Positions 54,041-54,472 of a stretch of DNA of 54,472 bases are shown one piece after another. Each line of letters opens with the position of its first letter. The stretch's first letter is position 1. Made by a program: the position numbers and the translations under genes. Source of the DNA: an uncultured Prevotella sp. (GTDB lineage: Bacteria; Bacteroidota; Bacteroidia; Bacteroidales; Bacteroidaceae); assembly GCA_900316015.1 (NCBI GenBank), contig ONBG01000003.1:1-54472 (forward strand). The letters are read 5' to 3'. The notes beneath the pieces were generated by a model. That model saw only the letters and a program-made list of their open reading frames with translations, ran no database searches and was not told where the DNA came from.

Positions 54041-54472
54041 TAGTGCATAATCGGTATTGATGTACTCTTCCGTTGCGGCAATGCCTGTTGACGGAAATTT
54101 GTCTTTGCTGAATCCGGTGCTGTACGCAAGGTATCACTACCATTATTATCAAGATCTCCTTTTGTAAATGACCCTTTGGTATTGGAAACAAAATAGCGGG
54201 TCATCTTCTCATCACTCCGGAAATAGCTTCCTTGCAGTCTGCGGTCAGGCGTAACCAAGCGAGAGAACACATGGGAATAAAGCTCATGCTTATTCTCATC
54301 CCAGAATAATTGTTCACTTGAGAAGCGAATACCATCTTTAGTAAGGATACGTACCCTGCCTCTCAGTTCCCAAAGTTTCATTTGATCATAATAATATGCT
54401 GTATCACATTGAATATAGGACTGGACATGGAACTTCTCATCAAATTGTTCCAAGAACACACCCTTTTCAAAA
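54040..54472 (-). CDS. lptC: LPS export protein LptC, 3' part only
   Basis: At least 144 codons; the frame stays open to the window edge, so the 5' end with its membrane anchor is missing. A GTG at 54459 could mimic a start, but upstream codons (FEKGVFLEQFDEKF...) continue the family pattern. YDQMKLWELRGRVRI, GIRFSSEQLFWDENKHELYSH and VTPDRRLQGSYFRSDEKM are typical of LptC, the periplasmic bridge that takes LPS from LptFG to LptA. The last about 40 residues are Ser/Asn-rich. Next gene begins at its stop codon. Confidence 0.88.
   Translation of the reverse strand, partial: FEKGVFLEQFDEKFHVQSYIQCDTAYYYDQMKLWELRGRVRILTKDGIRFSSEQLFWDENKHELYSHVFSRLVTPDRRLQGSYFRSDEKMTRYFVSNTKGSFTKGDLDNNGSDTLRTAPDSAKTNFRQQALPQRKSTSIPIMH

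Overview
The window looks like chromosomal core genome of a Bacteroidota (Bacteroidetes) bacterium, most likely in the Prevotella/Prevotellaceae group. The evidence is: (i) almost every promoter I can find follows the Bacteroidetes form TAnnTTTG with a TTG/TTTG box 19-20 bases upstream, and most genes lack a clear Shine-Dalgarno site; (ii) lpxC and fabZ are fused in one reading frame; (iii) a serine palmitoyltransferase-type enzyme for sphingolipids is present; (iv) the eukaryote-like long PurC, hexameric GdhA and PyrB/PyrI pairs are of the kind seen in this phylum. Genus assignment is inference, not proof. I see no insertion sequence, prophage, integrase or CRISPR array.

Layout. 1-6.7 kb: a class A penicillin-binding protein (-), pyrB-pyrI (+), glyA (+), and a two-gene envelope operon (-) ending in an M15-like DUF5715-type protein. 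6.74-7.84 kb: a 1.1-kb non-coding stretch with two different tandem arrays of 22-base period, GC-rich palindromes and a hairpin. 7.8-24.2 kb: a long run of + strand housekeeping genes (phoH, purC, menG/ubiE, aroE, purM, prfA, pyrF, HD hydrolase, lpxD, lpxC-fabZ, lpxA, miaA, a second class A PBP, Pif1-like helicase). 24.2-28 kb: cupin, a 77-base tandem promoter-bearing repeat, MATE transporter, a 40-residue basic protein that the usual length cut-off would miss, tRNA-Pro, and two small membrane proteins. 28-37.7 kb: spt divergent from a lipid kinase, trmN6, lon, tgt, an LptF/G-type permease with an extraordinary N-terminus, and a DEAD-box helicase. 37.8-44.7 kb: gdhA, a second 22-base-period array, two identical tRNA-Asp genes, the recR-membrane protein-GT2-GNAT operon (-), a small beta-barrel protein and cstA. 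44.8-54.5 kb: a GHL10-type glycoside hydrolase, TRIC-like channel, hydroxyacid dehydrogenase, rarA, an acidic-tailed unknown protein, a SurA/PpiD-like isomerase, a CNNM/CorC-type protein and the 3' part of lptC running off the window.

How the parts fit. Several genes serve the envelope: two PBPs, lipid A steps 1-3 (LpxA, LpxC, LpxD) plus FabZ, LptC and an LptF/G-type permease, sphingolipid entry enzyme and lipid kinase, periplasmic chaperone/isomerase and an M15-like protein. Others cover de novo pyrimidine (pyrB, pyrI, pyrF) and purine (purC, purM) synthesis, tRNA modification (miaA, tgt, trmN6), recombination (recR, rarA) and translation (prfA).

The features I think most worth a second look are: the tryptophan-every-seven-residues, strongly basic N-terminal extension of the LptF/G-type protein (34949-36262); the dispersed 22-base-phased intergenic arrays at 7.24-7.69 and 39.3 kb; the triplicated 77-base promoter element at 24.6-24.8 kb with a diverged relative upstream of recR; and the 40-residue basic protein at 26.3 kb. 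None of these could be tested against a database here.
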